The position numbers were made by a program, and so were the translations under genes. From positions 1 through 41,962 of the IMG/VR virus record IMGVR_UViG_3300035698_028846: a stretch of DNA of 41,962 bases, one strand, 5' to 3'. Shown here one piece after another: positions 33,886 through 40,835 of this stretch (position 1 is its first letter; every line of letters begins with the position of its first letter). This stretch comes from a virus. The notes beneath the pieces are model-generated. The model was not told the DNA's origin. It was given only the letters and a program-made list of their open reading frames with translations, and did not search any database.

Positions 33886-35045
33886 TACTCTAGCCCTCCC
33901 CGATAAACGTAGTAGGGCTCGTCACCGAGCCAGAAGTCGTCATCAATCAAGCCAGCCCGCTTGCACTGCTGGTAGATCACCGTGCCGGGGAAGACCCAGG
34001 TGGCTCCCACGCTGCCCATGTCGTCGGGCTGGAGCCTCTGGAGAAAACTCGCAGTCTCTCGATCGGTCTCTGGCGTGGTGCCCGGAAAGTTCTTGATCAT
34101 CAGCGCCCTGAAGTGAATCCCCGCCTTCCGGCAAGCCTCGCGTCCCTCAAGCATTGCCTCCAGGTCAATGCCCTTCTTCATCCTTCGCAGAATTGCTGGA
34201 GAGCCACTCTCGACGCCAAAGGCAAGTTGGTAGCAACCGGCGCTTGCCATGCGGCACGCGAGATCTGTGTCTATCTGGTCGGCGCGGGCGTTGCCAACCC
34301 AGGAGAAGTTGTACTGGTCAAGCATGTCGCAAAGCTCCATGGTGGCCTGGCGGTCCTTGGTCAGACTGTCGTCCTGAAAGCCCAAGTGTCGTGCTCCCAT
34401 GTCCCACAGGTGAGCCAGGTGGTCTGCCATCCACGCCGCGCCATGGGCTCGCGGCTCGCCGTTCACCCACCAGGCTGAGCAGAATGTGCAGTGCCCAGTG
34501 CAGCCACGGCCAAGGAGGACGGAGACACGAGGGATCCTTGTTAAGTCGTGGCCTCGGAGCACGCTGTATTTCTTGGCAACCCGGGCAGCATGGAGTGTAA
34601 AGTCTATTTTCCCCCAGGCAGGTAAGGGCATAGCGTCCAGATCCTCAATTCGCATCCTGATAATCTGGGGCAAGTCTTGACCCTCACAAATCGCTTTCCA
34701 GGCTAGCTCGCCATCACCGACAACGAAGTGGTCGATGAAGTCGCCGTAGTGCTCGACCATCTGCTGTAGACACGTTGCAACGTGGGGGCCGCCTGCAACA
34801 GTCACTGCGCCGCGCTCCTTGGCCCTGCGCAGGTAGTCCAAGCTGTTATGCCGACCCCTGGTATAGACAGGCACGCCTACCACGCGAGGGTGTAGCTTCT
34901 CGATGCCAGCCAGGCCCGCGCTTGTGTGCAGTGCGTCGTCGTAGATTTCCGTCTCCTTGTCCATTGCGGCTATGTAGAGCAAGCCCAGGGGAACAGGGGC
35001 GTAACGCTGCATGGCCATAGATGACGGGTTTATCAACAGGTTCAT
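33885..35045 (-). CDS. B12-binding-type radical SAM enzyme
   Basis: The 386-residue protein has two parts. Residues about 20-115 form a cobalamin-binding-like Rossmann region with VVGVPVYTRG, AVTVAGGPHVAT and HFVVGDGE, typical of radical SAM enzymes with an N-terminal B12 domain. GRGCTGHCTFCS (179-190) holds the three cysteines (C182, C186, C189) for the 4Fe-4S cluster in CxxxCxxC spacing. Later LAFGVESGSPAILRRMKKG is the common SAM-binding-barrel strand. It overlaps neighbouring genes by ATGA and TAGTG. It could methylate an unreactive carbon of a sugar or a peptide. Anaerobic hosts commonly use such enzymes. Confidence 0.85.
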   Translation of the reverse strand: MNLLINPSSMAMQRYAPVPLGLLYIAAMDKETEIYDDALHTSAGLAGIEKLHPRVVGVPVYTRGRHNSLDYLRRAKERGAVTVAGGPHVATCLQQMVEHYGDFIDHFVVGDGELAWKAICEGQDLPQIIRMRIEDLDAMPLPAWGKIDFTLHAARVAKKYSVLRGHDLTRIPRVSVLLGRGCTGHCTFCSAWWVNGEPRAHGAAWMADHLAHLWDMGARHLGFQDDSLTKDRQATMELCDMLDQYNFSWVGNARADQIDTDLACRMASAGCYQLAFGVESGSPAILRRMKKGIDLEAMLEGREACRKAGIHFRALMIKNFPGTTPETDRETASFLQRLQPDDMGSVGATWVFPGTVIYQQCKRAGLIDDDFWLGDEPYYVYRGGLE

Positions 35046-35584
35046 TCTGGCTTCTCCAGTACTGCGTAGACGAAGGTCTCGTCGGACCAGGCGAAGGGGC
35101 GGGGTGTGGCTCTGTACGGCGCGAGCAGTTCTTTTATGCCTTTCCAGTCAAAGCGCCACAAGTGGTCGGCCTCCTTGTCCCAGGTGTCCACCCACGGGGT
35201 TGTGATGAGCAGGACGCCCCCCGGAGCGGTGACGCGGTAGCACAAATCCACGGCTTGCTGGGGGTCCTCCACATGCTCAATGGTCTCCATAAACAGGACG
35301 GTGTTGTATTGCTCCTCGTGGCTCTCCAGGTCGTACAGGTCCATCTGCAGCGTTCGGATCCCCTCGGGCGGCGGCGGGTCAATCGGGAGGATGTCTAGCA
35401 TCGTGACGGTGCACCCCTGGCGGTGTAGCCAGATAGCGAATGCCCCCTGGCCGCTGCCAACATCAAGGGCCGTGCCAGGCTTGTAGTTCTCGTGAACGAA
35501 CATGAGCCTCTGGTGTCCCTTCAGGCAGTGCAGGTTGTGGCCCAGCACGGGGGGCTCGGCCTCGTCGCGTAGTCTAAGTCTCAT
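35042..35584 (-). CDS. Class I SAM-dependent methyltransferase
   Basis: The 180-residue product has motif I TALDVGSGQGAFAIWLHRQG, followed by VTMLDI as the Asp strand, METIEHVEDPQQAVDLCYRV and APGGVLLITTP. It is short, as for a catalytic core without extra domain. The last part WSDETFVYAVLEKP ends the fold. It overlaps the radical SAM gene by ATGA and the next methyltransferase gene, so all three are probably coupled. ATG 35584 follows GGGAGG. A small-molecule or glycan substrate is likely. Confidence 0.85.
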   Translation of the reverse strand: MRLRLRDEAEPPVLGHNLHCLKGHQRLMFVHENYKPGTALDVGSGQGAFAIWLHRQGCTVTMLDILPIDPPPPEGIRTLQMDLYDLESHEEQYNTVLFMETIEHVEDPQQAVDLCYRVTAPGGVLLITTPWVDTWDKEADHLWRFDWKGIKELLAPYRATPRPFAWSDETFVYAVLEKPE

Positions 35585-36140
35585 TCAATCCTCCCAGGTG
35601 CACGGTCGCGGCTATCTGGTCGCCACGGGGCGACAGGCTCACGTCCGCTGTCCCATACATGAAAAGCAAGCTGGTGAGCTGCTCAAGCGAAAAGCGCCAG
35701 AGGTGGCTGGGGTCGTCTTGATGATACTCGTGAGGCACAACGATTACAAGTCGCCCGCCAGGCTTTGTGACCCGCATTGCCTCCCTCAGCAGAAGATGCG
35801 GGGCGCGGGCATGCTCCAGCACGTGGGAGCAGGTGCACCCGTCAAACGACGCCGAGGCAAACGGCAGGACCGTAACATCACCGCGCACCCACTGCAACTT
35901 GTTCGGCGGAAGGGTCTGCGCCATCTGCAGTGCGACTGGGCTATAGTCAATCCCCACGATCCTCAACGGGTAGTCGCGGGCCACGTACCAAGCCTGCTGC
36001 CCACAGCCACAGCCTAGATCAAGCCAGCGCCCCTGCCGGCAGTGCTCTCTCATGGTCCGTGTAGTGAAGTGGTTCTTCCAGAACGCTAGCCGAATCCCAC
36101 GCTCTGCAAACACCTCATCATAGTAGGCGCTGCCCTTCAT
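35574..36140 (-). CDS. Class I SAM-dependent methyltransferase
   Basis: The 188-residue protein starts KGSAYYDEVFAERG, the usual N-terminal helix of UbiE/Methyltransf_11-type enzymes. Motif I is WLDLGCGCGQQAWYVARDYP with RIVGIDYSPVALQMAQ. FDGCTCSHVLEHARAPHLLLREAMRVTKPGGRLVIVVP is the motif IV and post region. ATG 36140 with GGGAG upstream is chosen, where it overlaps the end of the previous gene by four bases. A longer in-frame start at 36167 is less likely. It probably acts on a glycan intermediate. Confidence 0.85.
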   Translation of the reverse strand: MKGSAYYDEVFAERGIRLAFWKNHFTTRTMREHCRQGRWLDLGCGCGQQAWYVARDYPLRIVGIDYSPVALQMAQTLPPNKLQWVRGDVTVLPFASASFDGCTCSHVLEHARAPHLLLREAMRVTKPGGRLVIVVPHEYHQDDPSHLWRFSLEQLTSLLFMYGTADVSLSPRGDQIAATVHLGGLNET

Positions 36141-36847
36141 TCGATCTCCCTGATTGTCTCTAGCCAAGCGCTCGATGCCTGATAGGTCACCCGCCCTGGC
36201 AAGGGGACTGGCGTCAGTTCCAGCCTGTCTGTCAGGCGGCTGGGGTCGCTGAAGCCAGACCCGCTGATCGTCGCATAATGCAGGGCCTTCCTCCGCAGCC
36301 GTGCCTCAGCAAAGTAGCTGAAGTGGACGATGGCAATCCCAGTAGTAACCGATACTCTAGCACATGGCCCGGTCAATGTCGGCTGCTCGTGGATGCGGCG
36401 CTGCCACGTAGTCTCCGGCGTCTTTCTGAGGAGGCGAAGGTGGAAGGTCTCGAAGTCTATGGGCAGGCAGGTGTCCCGCTCCTTGAAGATGTGGTAGACA
36501 GGCACCTTCCAGGCAGCGCACCTGTCCTGGCTGTTTTCAAGCAGCCCCCTGAGACGGCTAACCATCCCGTCGCTCGGCAACTCGTCGGGGTCCCACTTGA
36601 GCACCCAGGCGCCGTCTGGTACCTGGCTCAGCATAATATTGCGCAGGTCCCCATAGTGGGGCGGGTCGGCCTGCTGGTTGAGGATGACGTCCACGTCGTC
36701 GTCGCACTGCTCAAGCCACTCGCGGGAGCCGTCCGTGGAGCCGTTGTCCATTATGATGACGTGGTCGCAGAACGCCTGCAGCCGCTCGGTGACGTAGGGG
36801 AGGAACGGCCGGTCGTTGTAGACCATCATGTTGGCGAAGAGTTTCAT
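36137..36847 (-). CDS. GT2 glycosyltransferase (WaaE-like)
   Basis: The 236-residue protein starts at ATG 36847. KLFANMMVYNDRPFLPYVTERL and VIIMDNGSTDGSREWLEQ form the GT-A nucleotide fold, and WVLKWDPDELPSDGM is the metal-binding DxD with the usual DE. RLLRKTPETTWQRRIHEQP and a later VHFSYFAE are typical of the WaaE/GT2_4 set. An upstream in-frame start at 36922 overlaps the prior gene and has no ribosome site. One base separates it from the prior stop. It transfers a sugar to an unknown acceptor. Confidence 0.85.
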   Translation of the reverse strand: MKLFANMMVYNDRPFLPYVTERLQAFCDHVIIMDNGSTDGSREWLEQCDDDVDVILNQQADPPHYGDLRNIMLSQVPDGAWVLKWDPDELPSDGMVSRLRGLLENSQDRCAAWKVPVYHIFKERDTCLPIDFETFHLRLLRKTPETTWQRRIHEQPTLTGPCARVSVTTGIAIVHFSYFAEARLRRKALHYATISGSGFSDPSRLTDRLELTPVPLPGRVTYQASSAWLETIREIE

Positions 36848-36848
36848 A

Positions 36849-37439
36849 TCAGCACACCATCTCCATTCTGCGAACCTTCTGGTAGAATAGCTCTTTGTTC
36901 CTGTCGTGGGGAGCCTCTGCAATGTCTTTCAGGGCCCGCCGCGTCCTGCCATGTAAATGCTCGATGGGCAGCTTGTCGGTCACGTGCAGGGCGAACCCCA
37001 GGCGCTGGGCACGCCAGCAGAAGTCCACGTCCTCAAAGCTATTGCGGAATTGCTCGTCAAAGCCACCAAGCAGATCCCAGAGCCCGCGATGTATGCTTAT
37101 CAGCCAGCCGGCCAACCAGCCACCATGGGGGTTCCAAAGGTCTGGCCCCTCAAGGGGTGCGTTCCCCAGGTACTGCCGGTATGGCCCCGAAACGATAATG
37201 TCATTGTTGATGAGGAGAAGCCGGTCGCCGCTGGCCGCCCGGGCCCCTGCGTTGTAGGCAGTCGCAAAGGGGACCAGGGTGTCGATGTTCACGTCCCCCC
37301 GCCCAAGGCCTCCGTTGTCCACGACGATTATCTCATCGCGGGGATCGCAGAACTCGCGCAGGCCGTCCACCGCAGGGATAGTTAGCCTGTCCCACAGGTT
37401 CACACCAGCCGACACGATGACGATGGATAGTTTATCCAT
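36849..37439 (-). CDS. GT2 glycosyltransferase (rhamnosyltransferase-like)
   Basis: The 196-residue protein starts at ATG 37439: MDKLSIVIVSAGVNLW, EIIVVDNGGLGRG, then NAGARAASGDRLLLINND with the DxD-like ND pair, GWLISIHRGLWDLLGGFDEQF and FEDVDFCWRAQRLGFALHV. These are the standard motifs of GT2 rhamnosyltransferase-like enzymes, including the ED/WR acceptor motif. It is shorter than many (about 300). The long upstream in-frame extension is discarded because it runs antisense-like over the methyltransferase gene. It overlaps the methyltransferase gene by eight bases. Confidence 0.85.
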   Translation of the reverse strand: MDKLSIVIVSAGVNLWDRLTIPAVDGLREFCDPRDEIIVVDNGGLGRGDVNIDTLVPFATAYNAGARAASGDRLLLINNDIIVSGPYRQYLGNAPLEGPDLWNPHGGWLAGWLISIHRGLWDLLGGFDEQFRNSFEDVDFCWRAQRLGFALHVTDKLPIEHLHGRTRRALKDIAEAPHDRNKELFYQKVRRMEMVC

Positions 37440-37995
37440 TGGGCTGCTTGATTGCCTGCAGCACCACCCGCAGGTCGTCGGCGTACCACTGCGCTCCCCA
37501 GGGAGCCCTCGCCTTTGCCCTGGTGTGGTAGTCATACACCCTGAACCTGGCATCAAAGTCGTAGGGGGGCATCTCTGCGCCGTTGATGAACTGGCCGGGG
37601 CAGAAGTAGAGGAACGTCCCGATGTTCCAGGGCTGCTTGTGGGTGGGGTCCTGCACGTAGCCGGGGCAGATCCCGTCCGGTACGGAGATGATGACCAGCG
37701 CCCCATGCTTGCAGATGCGCCAGATCTCCTCCATCGTCCCTACCCGGTCCTCCAGGTGCTCCAGCACCTGCAGGGCGTAGACGACGAGGAAGCTATCGCT
37801 GGCCAGGGTCCAGGGGAAGTCCTCCAGGTCCATCAGGTAGTCGGCGTCCGACGTCGGCGACATGTCCACGCCCCACGCGCCGGGTTGCTTGTCGTTGCCG
37901 CAGCCCAGGTCAATGATCGGGGGGCGTGGCGCGCCTGGAAGGCTGGCCTGGGCGACCAGGGCGGCGGCGATCTCTTCGGGGGTGTACTCATTCAT
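37432..37995 (-). CDS. Class I SAM-dependent methyltransferase
   Basis: The 187-residue protein has IIDLGCGNDKQPGAWGVDMSPTSDADYLMDLEDFPW, a motif I and Asp strand as in small glycan-associated methyltransferases, and ALQVLEHLEDRVGTMEEIWRICKHGALVIISVPD for the later strands. Start ATG 37995 lies behind GAGG. An in-frame extension to 38052 has no ribosome site. It is the first gene of the glycan cassette in transcription order. Confidence 0.85.
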   Translation of the reverse strand: MNEYTPEEIAAALVAQASLPGAPRPPIIDLGCGNDKQPGAWGVDMSPTSDADYLMDLEDFPWTLASDSFLVVYALQVLEHLEDRVGTMEEIWRICKHGALVIISVPDGICPGYVQDPTHKQPWNIGTFLYFCPGQFINGAEMPPYDFDARFRVYDYHTRAKARAPWGAQWYADDLRVVLQAIKQPNG

Positions 37996-38002
37996 TGTCG
38001 CT

Positions 38003-38131
38003 CTACCTCCAGATTGCGGAGCCCATCCAGGGCCACGCTCGAGTCTTGCCAAACGCCAGGAAAGCCAGGTTGTAGGCTACCCACAGGGTTTCGTCTGCCA
38101 GGCCGGTGAACAGATCCCTTACGTCTTGCAT
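38003..38131 (-). CDS. Small unknown protein, 42 aa
   Basis: A 42-residue frame starts at ATG 38131 directly behind GGAGGAG: MQDVRDLFTGLADETLWVAYN then FLAFGKTRAWPWMGSAIWR. It is aromatic-rich and partly hydrophobic and ends seven bases before the next start. A longer in-frame form (to 38347) runs through another gene and is rejected. The strong ribosome site suggests a real small protein, function unknown. Confidence 0.5.
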   Translation of the reverse strand: MQDVRDLFTGLADETLWVAYNLAFLAFGKTRAWPWMGSAIWR

Positions 38132-38385
38132 GGCTCCTCCTCTATGAGGATCTCCAGGTCCCTGGGCATCACCTCCACGCTCAGGCACAGCGCCTCGCCA
38201 GCCGCCATCGTCAGGGTGGCGGCCCGGCAACGTAGCGGCTCGCCATCTATCAGAAGCTCCTTGACCCGGTACAGCCTCTCCCTGATCCGCAGGGCCGCTG
38301 CATCGTGCTCCTCGTACAATGGGACTCGGTCCAGGACTATTGTCCACCGGCGTGTCTTGGTTGGTTCCCTATTTGCCTTGCTCAC
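38119..38385 (-). CDS. Small unknown protein, 88 aa
   Basis: The product starts at GTG behind AGGAGG and overlaps both neighbours. It is charged, with a basic start (MSKANREPTKTRRW), then strands and helices (TIVLDRVPLYEEHDAAAL, RIRERLYRVKELLIDGEPL, ALCLSVEVMPRDLEILIEEE). No Cys cluster or membrane segment is seen. It may be a small regulator or part of an early function set. No family was recognised. Confidence 0.6.
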   Translation of the reverse strand: MSKANREPTKTRRWTIVLDRVPLYEEHDAAALRIRERLYRVKELLIDGEPLRCRAATLTMAAGEALCLSVEVMPRDLEILIEEEPCKT

Positions 38386-38761
38386 TGTCTCCTCCTACCA
38401 TCTCCGCCACCCAAAGGAATGCGCGGGCTATCTGGGTCACTGTCCGCTCAACGTTCTCCTCGCGCTCGTCGGGAGGATTGAATTCGTCGGTCAGTAGGTG
38501 CACCATCTCGTGCACGAAGTAGTACTCCAGGTCCTCGTCGCTCGCCTCGGCGATCGCGTACAGATTGACCTCGACAATCGCTTCGAGGTAGGCCCAGCTG
38601 GGGTACGTGATCATCGCGGACTCGACGTAGCCGTCCTTCTTGAAGTGGCCACGATCCTCGTAGTACACGAACTCGATCTTCCGCCACCACAGCAGCCCCA
38701 GGGGCCTCAGCCACTTGTCAGCCAGGGCCGTGATGCGAGCCTTCTGTGTTTCACGATCCAC
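38369..38761 (-). CDS. Zincin-like metallopeptidase domain protein
   Basis: The 130-residue product contains EYYFVHEMVHLLTDE, with H84-E85-x-x-H88, the zinc-binding HExxH of zincins. An acidic helix follows (DEREENVERTVTQIARAFLWV) that may supply the third ligand. Its size and the placement of the motif fit small phage zincin-like proteins. The start is GTG at 38761 and overlaps the zinc ribbon gene by 11 bases. Proteolytic activity is plausible but its target is unknown. Confidence 0.75.
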   Translation of the reverse strand: MDRETQKARITALADKWLRPLGLLWWRKIEFVYYEDRGHFKKDGYVESAMITYPSWAYLEAIVEVNLYAIAEASDEDLEYYFVHEMVHLLTDEFNPPDEREENVERTVTQIARAFLWVAEMVGGDSEQGK

Positions 38762-38948
38762 AGCATATTCTCCAGGGAGTCGTCAGCCACCTCCAGAAGC
38801 GGGCTGGCCATAGCCATACGCTGGCCTGCTTGGCGTGGGCACCACACTCCCCACACTCTGCTGTTGCCTGTGGCTTGCAGTCCCACCACAGGACCGTCTC
38901 TACCGCCCCGCACTCAGGGCACCAGTAATCAACCTTCTGGCTTGTCAT
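38751..38948 (-). CDS. Zinc ribbon protein, 65 aa
   Basis: The product starts MTSQKVDYWCPECG and holds C10, C13, C32 and C35 in two CxxC knuckles (CPECG and CGECG), followed by a Trp-rich tail (KQASVWLWPARFWRWL). This is a typical zinc ribbon, which may bind nucleic acid or protein. ATG 38948 lies behind GAGGG. Its tail overlaps the zincin gene. Confidence 0.7.
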   Translation of the reverse strand: MTSQKVDYWCPECGAVETVLWWDCKPQATAECGECGAHAKQASVWLWPARFWRWLTTPWRICCGS

Positions 38949-39345
38949 CTGTTCCCTCGCCGCCGCCTGGCAGCAACTCGGTGTTCTGGGGACCAGCGTT
39001 TGCCGCAGATATTTGAGCAGCCATGCGCTGGACTACCTCGTCTATTCCCACGCCCAACAACTGCGTCGCGATGGTGTTCAGCGTGCTCACGTCGCCCATC
39101 TTCTCCTTGGATAGGGTGTAGAGCAGCTGGGCCAGACGATTCGTCGGCATCATCGGCTCTATCAAAATCCAGACGTCCATGTCCACGATGCCGGTGCCCG
39201 TGGCGATCGCACTCCCCGGAGTGACGATGCCTTGGCTCAGGTTCACCGCCTGGCGGCCGGCCAGTATCCATCCCGAGCTGAGCCGAGCCTCTATTTCCGC
39301 CTTGGGGATCCCCTGTGTAACAGGTATTGTGTGTACCAATGGCAT
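38929..39345 (-). CDS. Unknown protein, 138 aa
   Basis: The 138-residue product starts at ATG 39345 behind AGGAG. The N-terminus has IPKAEIEARLSSGWILAGRQAV, a short alpha-beta pattern, then a VDMDVWILIEPMM strand and a helical middle (NRLAQLLYTLSKEKMGDVSTLNTIATQLLG). A Gly/Glu-rich disordered C-terminus ends in EGTDDKPEG. No known family. It lies between zinc-binding genes and overlaps one of them, so it is part of the early block. Confidence 0.55.
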   Translation of the reverse strand: MPLVHTIPVTQGIPKAEIEARLSSGWILAGRQAVNLSQGIVTPGSAIATGTGIVDMDVWILIEPMMPTNRLAQLLYTLSKEKMGDVSTLNTIATQLLGVGIDEVVQRMAAQISAANAGPQNTELLPGGGEGTDDKPEG

Positions 39346-39569
39346 TACTCTTTCTCCTTTTTCTCAAATCCGCCGCTACCAAACTTCAACTGCTCACTGC
39401 TCTCTGCATCCACGGCGGCCCGGACTGCCTCGGCCAGGGCGGCCAGCGCTGCCCTCACCGCTGGGTCTTCCGCCGCATGCCGGTCGCAGGGGTGCACCAC
39501 CATAACGTCGCCGTCGCCGAACATCGACACCGATATGTAACAGCCGCATTCATACATTGCTGTGCCCAT
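39345..39569 (-). CDS. Small unknown protein, 74 aa
   Basis: The frame starts at ATG 39569, sharing bases with the previous stop (TGATG). It reads MGTAMYECGCYISVSMFGDGD then MVVHPCDRHAAEDPAVRAALAALAEAVRAAV, with two Cys and two His near the start (CGC, HPCDRH), suggesting metal binding, then an Ala-rich helix and a basic Lys/Glu tail. A longer in-frame form to 39725 is rejected because it covers the adjoining gene. Function unknown. Confidence 0.55.
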   Translation of the reverse strand: MGTAMYECGCYISVSMFGDGDVMVVHPCDRHAAEDPAVRAALAALAEAVRAAVDAESSEQLKFGSGGFEKKEKE

Positions 39570-39808
39570 CAGTCCTCCAGTAGGTCGTCGTACTCTTGAG
39601 CCCCGGGCTGGTTGGCCCGTTCGTTCCTGTCGGGGGTCGTGCCGCTCGTGGCCCAGCCAGAACCCTTGTAGTGTACTGCCGGGGCCGAGAAGATGCGTTG
39701 CGTGGTCTCCCCACAAATTGGGCACTCCGACTCTCTTGGCGCGTCCCCCATCCGGTGGTCTTCCTCAATGGATAGGGCGCACTCGTCACACCGATATAGA
39801 TAAATCAT
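39569..39808 (-). CDS. FmdB-like zinc ribbon protein
   Basis: From ATG 39808 the 79-residue product reads MIYLYRCDECALSIEEDHRM, then C29-P-I-C32 and IFSAPAVHYKGSGW. This matches the FmdB/CxxC_CXXC family, in which a Y.Y.C..C start, a second CPxCG pair and an FKGSGWY-like end are the hallmarks. An upstream in-frame ATG (39856) would add 16 residues and overlap the adjacent gene. The role of phage FmdB proteins is not clear. They may act as small regulators. Confidence 0.75.
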   Translation of the reverse strand: MIYLYRCDECALSIEEDHRMGDAPRESECPICGETTQRIFSAPAVHYKGSGWATSGTTPDRNERANQPGAQEYDDLLED

Positions 39809-39812
39809 TTGC

Positions 39813-40160
39813 TCATTCGGGCTGTCGAAAGACCAGCACCCGCTCTTGGTCGCCATCGGCGTCTCGCCCCCTGTCTGTGCACTTCAGGCCGAACGAAGTC
39901 AGAAACCTCTCGAGCGCCCCCTCGAAGTTGATCTGCATCAAGCCTGTCCATCGTACCGTCGCCCGTATCGAGAAGTCCTCCGGCCGTACTTCCTTGAGCG
40001 GAGCCCGGAAAACCAGGGACCGGGTGTAGTCGATCAGGTCGCTGCCGCTGGCCGTAAACTCTAGCCCGTACCTGGCGAACAGCACCTTGAGATCATGCTC
40101 CATCGCTGGGACCGGCGTGAGATCGTTCCACTTTACCTCTAGCCTGCTTACGTTGTTCAC
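39813..40160 (-). CDS. First gene of the leftward early block, 115 aa
   Basis: The product starts at GTG 40160 behind AGGAGG, only about 20 bases from the -10 box of a strong leftward promoter, so it is the first gene to be translated from it. It is a mixed alpha-beta protein with two similar halves: ARYGLEFTASGSDLIDYTRSLVFRAP and TSFGLKCTDRGRDADGDQERVLVFR. Both halves have a (Y/F)GL.(F/C)T...D....VFR pattern, an internal duplication. No known family was recognised. Confidence 0.65.
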   Translation of the reverse strand: MNNVSRLEVKWNDLTPVPAMEHDLKVLFARYGLEFTASGSDLIDYTRSLVFRAPLKEVRPEDFSIRATVRWTGLMQINFEGALERFLTSFGLKCTDRGRDADGDQERVLVFRQPE

Positions 40161-40177
40161 GTTTGCCTCCTGTACCT

Positions 40178-40205
40178 ATCATACCACACTGGCCAGATAA
40201 GTCAA
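40178..40205 (-). promoter_or_regulatory. Leftward sigma70-type promoter for early block
   Basis: On the minus strand TTGACT (40200-40205) and TATGAT (40178-40183) are 16 bases apart, near-consensus sigma70 boxes. The -10 extends into AGTGTGGTAT, identical to the sequence at a second leftward promoter at 41525-41552. The transcription start would be about 40171, with a leader of about 10 bases before the GTG start. Confidence 0.75.
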
Positions 40206-40233
40206 GCGCTTTGGATTTGGGCGAGTAGCCGTA

Positions 40234-40281
40234 ACGTTCACGGGGGTTATGTAGATGTATCTGTGTGGTTGAAGTGAACGT
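40234..40281. repeat. Inverted repeat, possible operator
   Basis: ACGTTCAC (40234-40241) and GTGAACGT (40274-40281) form a perfect 8-base inverted repeat with a 32-base gap. It lies between the leftward promoter and the start of the rightward gene array. Such an arrangement could be a binding site for a dimeric regulator that controls both directions. Confidence 0.45.
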
Positions 40282-40359
40282 ACCCACCCCGGGTGTGGTC
40301 TGTGTGTTTGAGCGGGCCCGGGGGGCAGGGTGCGTATCCTATACGGGAGGTGCCTTACG

Positions 40360-40458
40360 ATGAAGGAGTTCTTTGTAGCGCTAGTGCTGCTCGCGGTGAT
40401 CAGCGTCGCAGCGTATGTCTTCGTTATCGCCCCGACATTGGCGTCGGTCGGGCTGTAA
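40360..40458 (+). CDS. Tiny membrane protein, 32 aa
   Basis: A 32-residue frame with ATG 40360 behind GGGAGGTG reads MKEFFVALVLLAVISVAAY then VFVIAPTLASVGL. It is almost wholly one membrane helix with a charged N-terminus. It lies between the leftward promoter region and a strong terminator. Short single-helix proteins of this kind can act on host membrane functions, but no homologue is recognised. Confidence 0.6.
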   Translation: MKEFFVALVLLAVISVAAYVFVIAPTLASVGL

Positions 40459-40466
40459 CAGGAAGT

Positions 40467-40493
40467 GGGCCTCCATGGGGGGGCCCCTTTTTT
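40467..40493 (+). terminator. Intrinsic terminator 1 of rightward array
   Basis: GGGCC (40467-40471) and GGCCC (40482-40486) form a GC stem, and six T follow (40488-40493). It ends the transcript of the 32-residue membrane protein gene. Confidence 0.75.
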
Positions 40494-40552
40494 GAGGTGA
40501 CGGTGCCCCAGAGATGGGATAAGCCGGCACACACTACGCATCGGGAGGTGCT

Positions 40553-40753
40553 ATGATGACGGAGCTTACACCCAAGACACTGCTTGACCTAGTGGCGAAG
40601 GAGTGCGTGGTAGTACGTATCTATGGTGGGGCCAGTGTCCACATCAGCAAGGTAGGTGGTGGAGCGCTGTTCACAGGCACAGTGAGCGATGGGCTGCGCC
40701 TGCTACGCTTCTGCTGGGACAACAAGATCGCAGTAGAGCAGTACACCAGCTAG
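40553..40753 (+). CDS. Small unknown rightward protein, 66 aa
   Basis: The frame starts at one of two ATGs behind GGGAGGTGC. The 66-residue product is mixed alpha-beta (LTPKTLLDLVAKECVVVRIYGG, SVHISKVGGGALFTGTV, LRLLRFCWDNKIAVEQYTS), with no cysteine cluster or membrane helix. A terminator follows within a few bases. It is small and fits an early host-takeover gene. No family was recognised. Confidence 0.65.
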   Translation: MMTELTPKTLLDLVAKECVVVRIYGGASVHISKVGGGALFTGTVSDGLRLLRFCWDNKIAVEQYTS

Positions 40754-40757
40754 GCAA

Positions 40758-40784
40758 AGAGGCCCCTACGGGGGTCTCTTTTTT
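40758..40784 (+). terminator. Intrinsic terminator 2 of rightward array
   Basis: AGAGGCCCC (40758-40766) and GGGGTCTCT (40771-40779) form a 9-bp stem, with one G-U pair, and six T (40779-40784). It directly follows the 66-residue gene. Confidence 0.8.
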
Positions 40785-40835
40785 GATGACCGCACAGGGG
40801 ACTACCCTGGTGGCACACGCACAGGAGGTGCATGG

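Noticed and set aside
38132-38347. Longer start for the 42-residue gene
   Set aside because: The extension runs within another gene frame and has no ribosome site, whereas ATG 38131 sits behind GGAGGAG.
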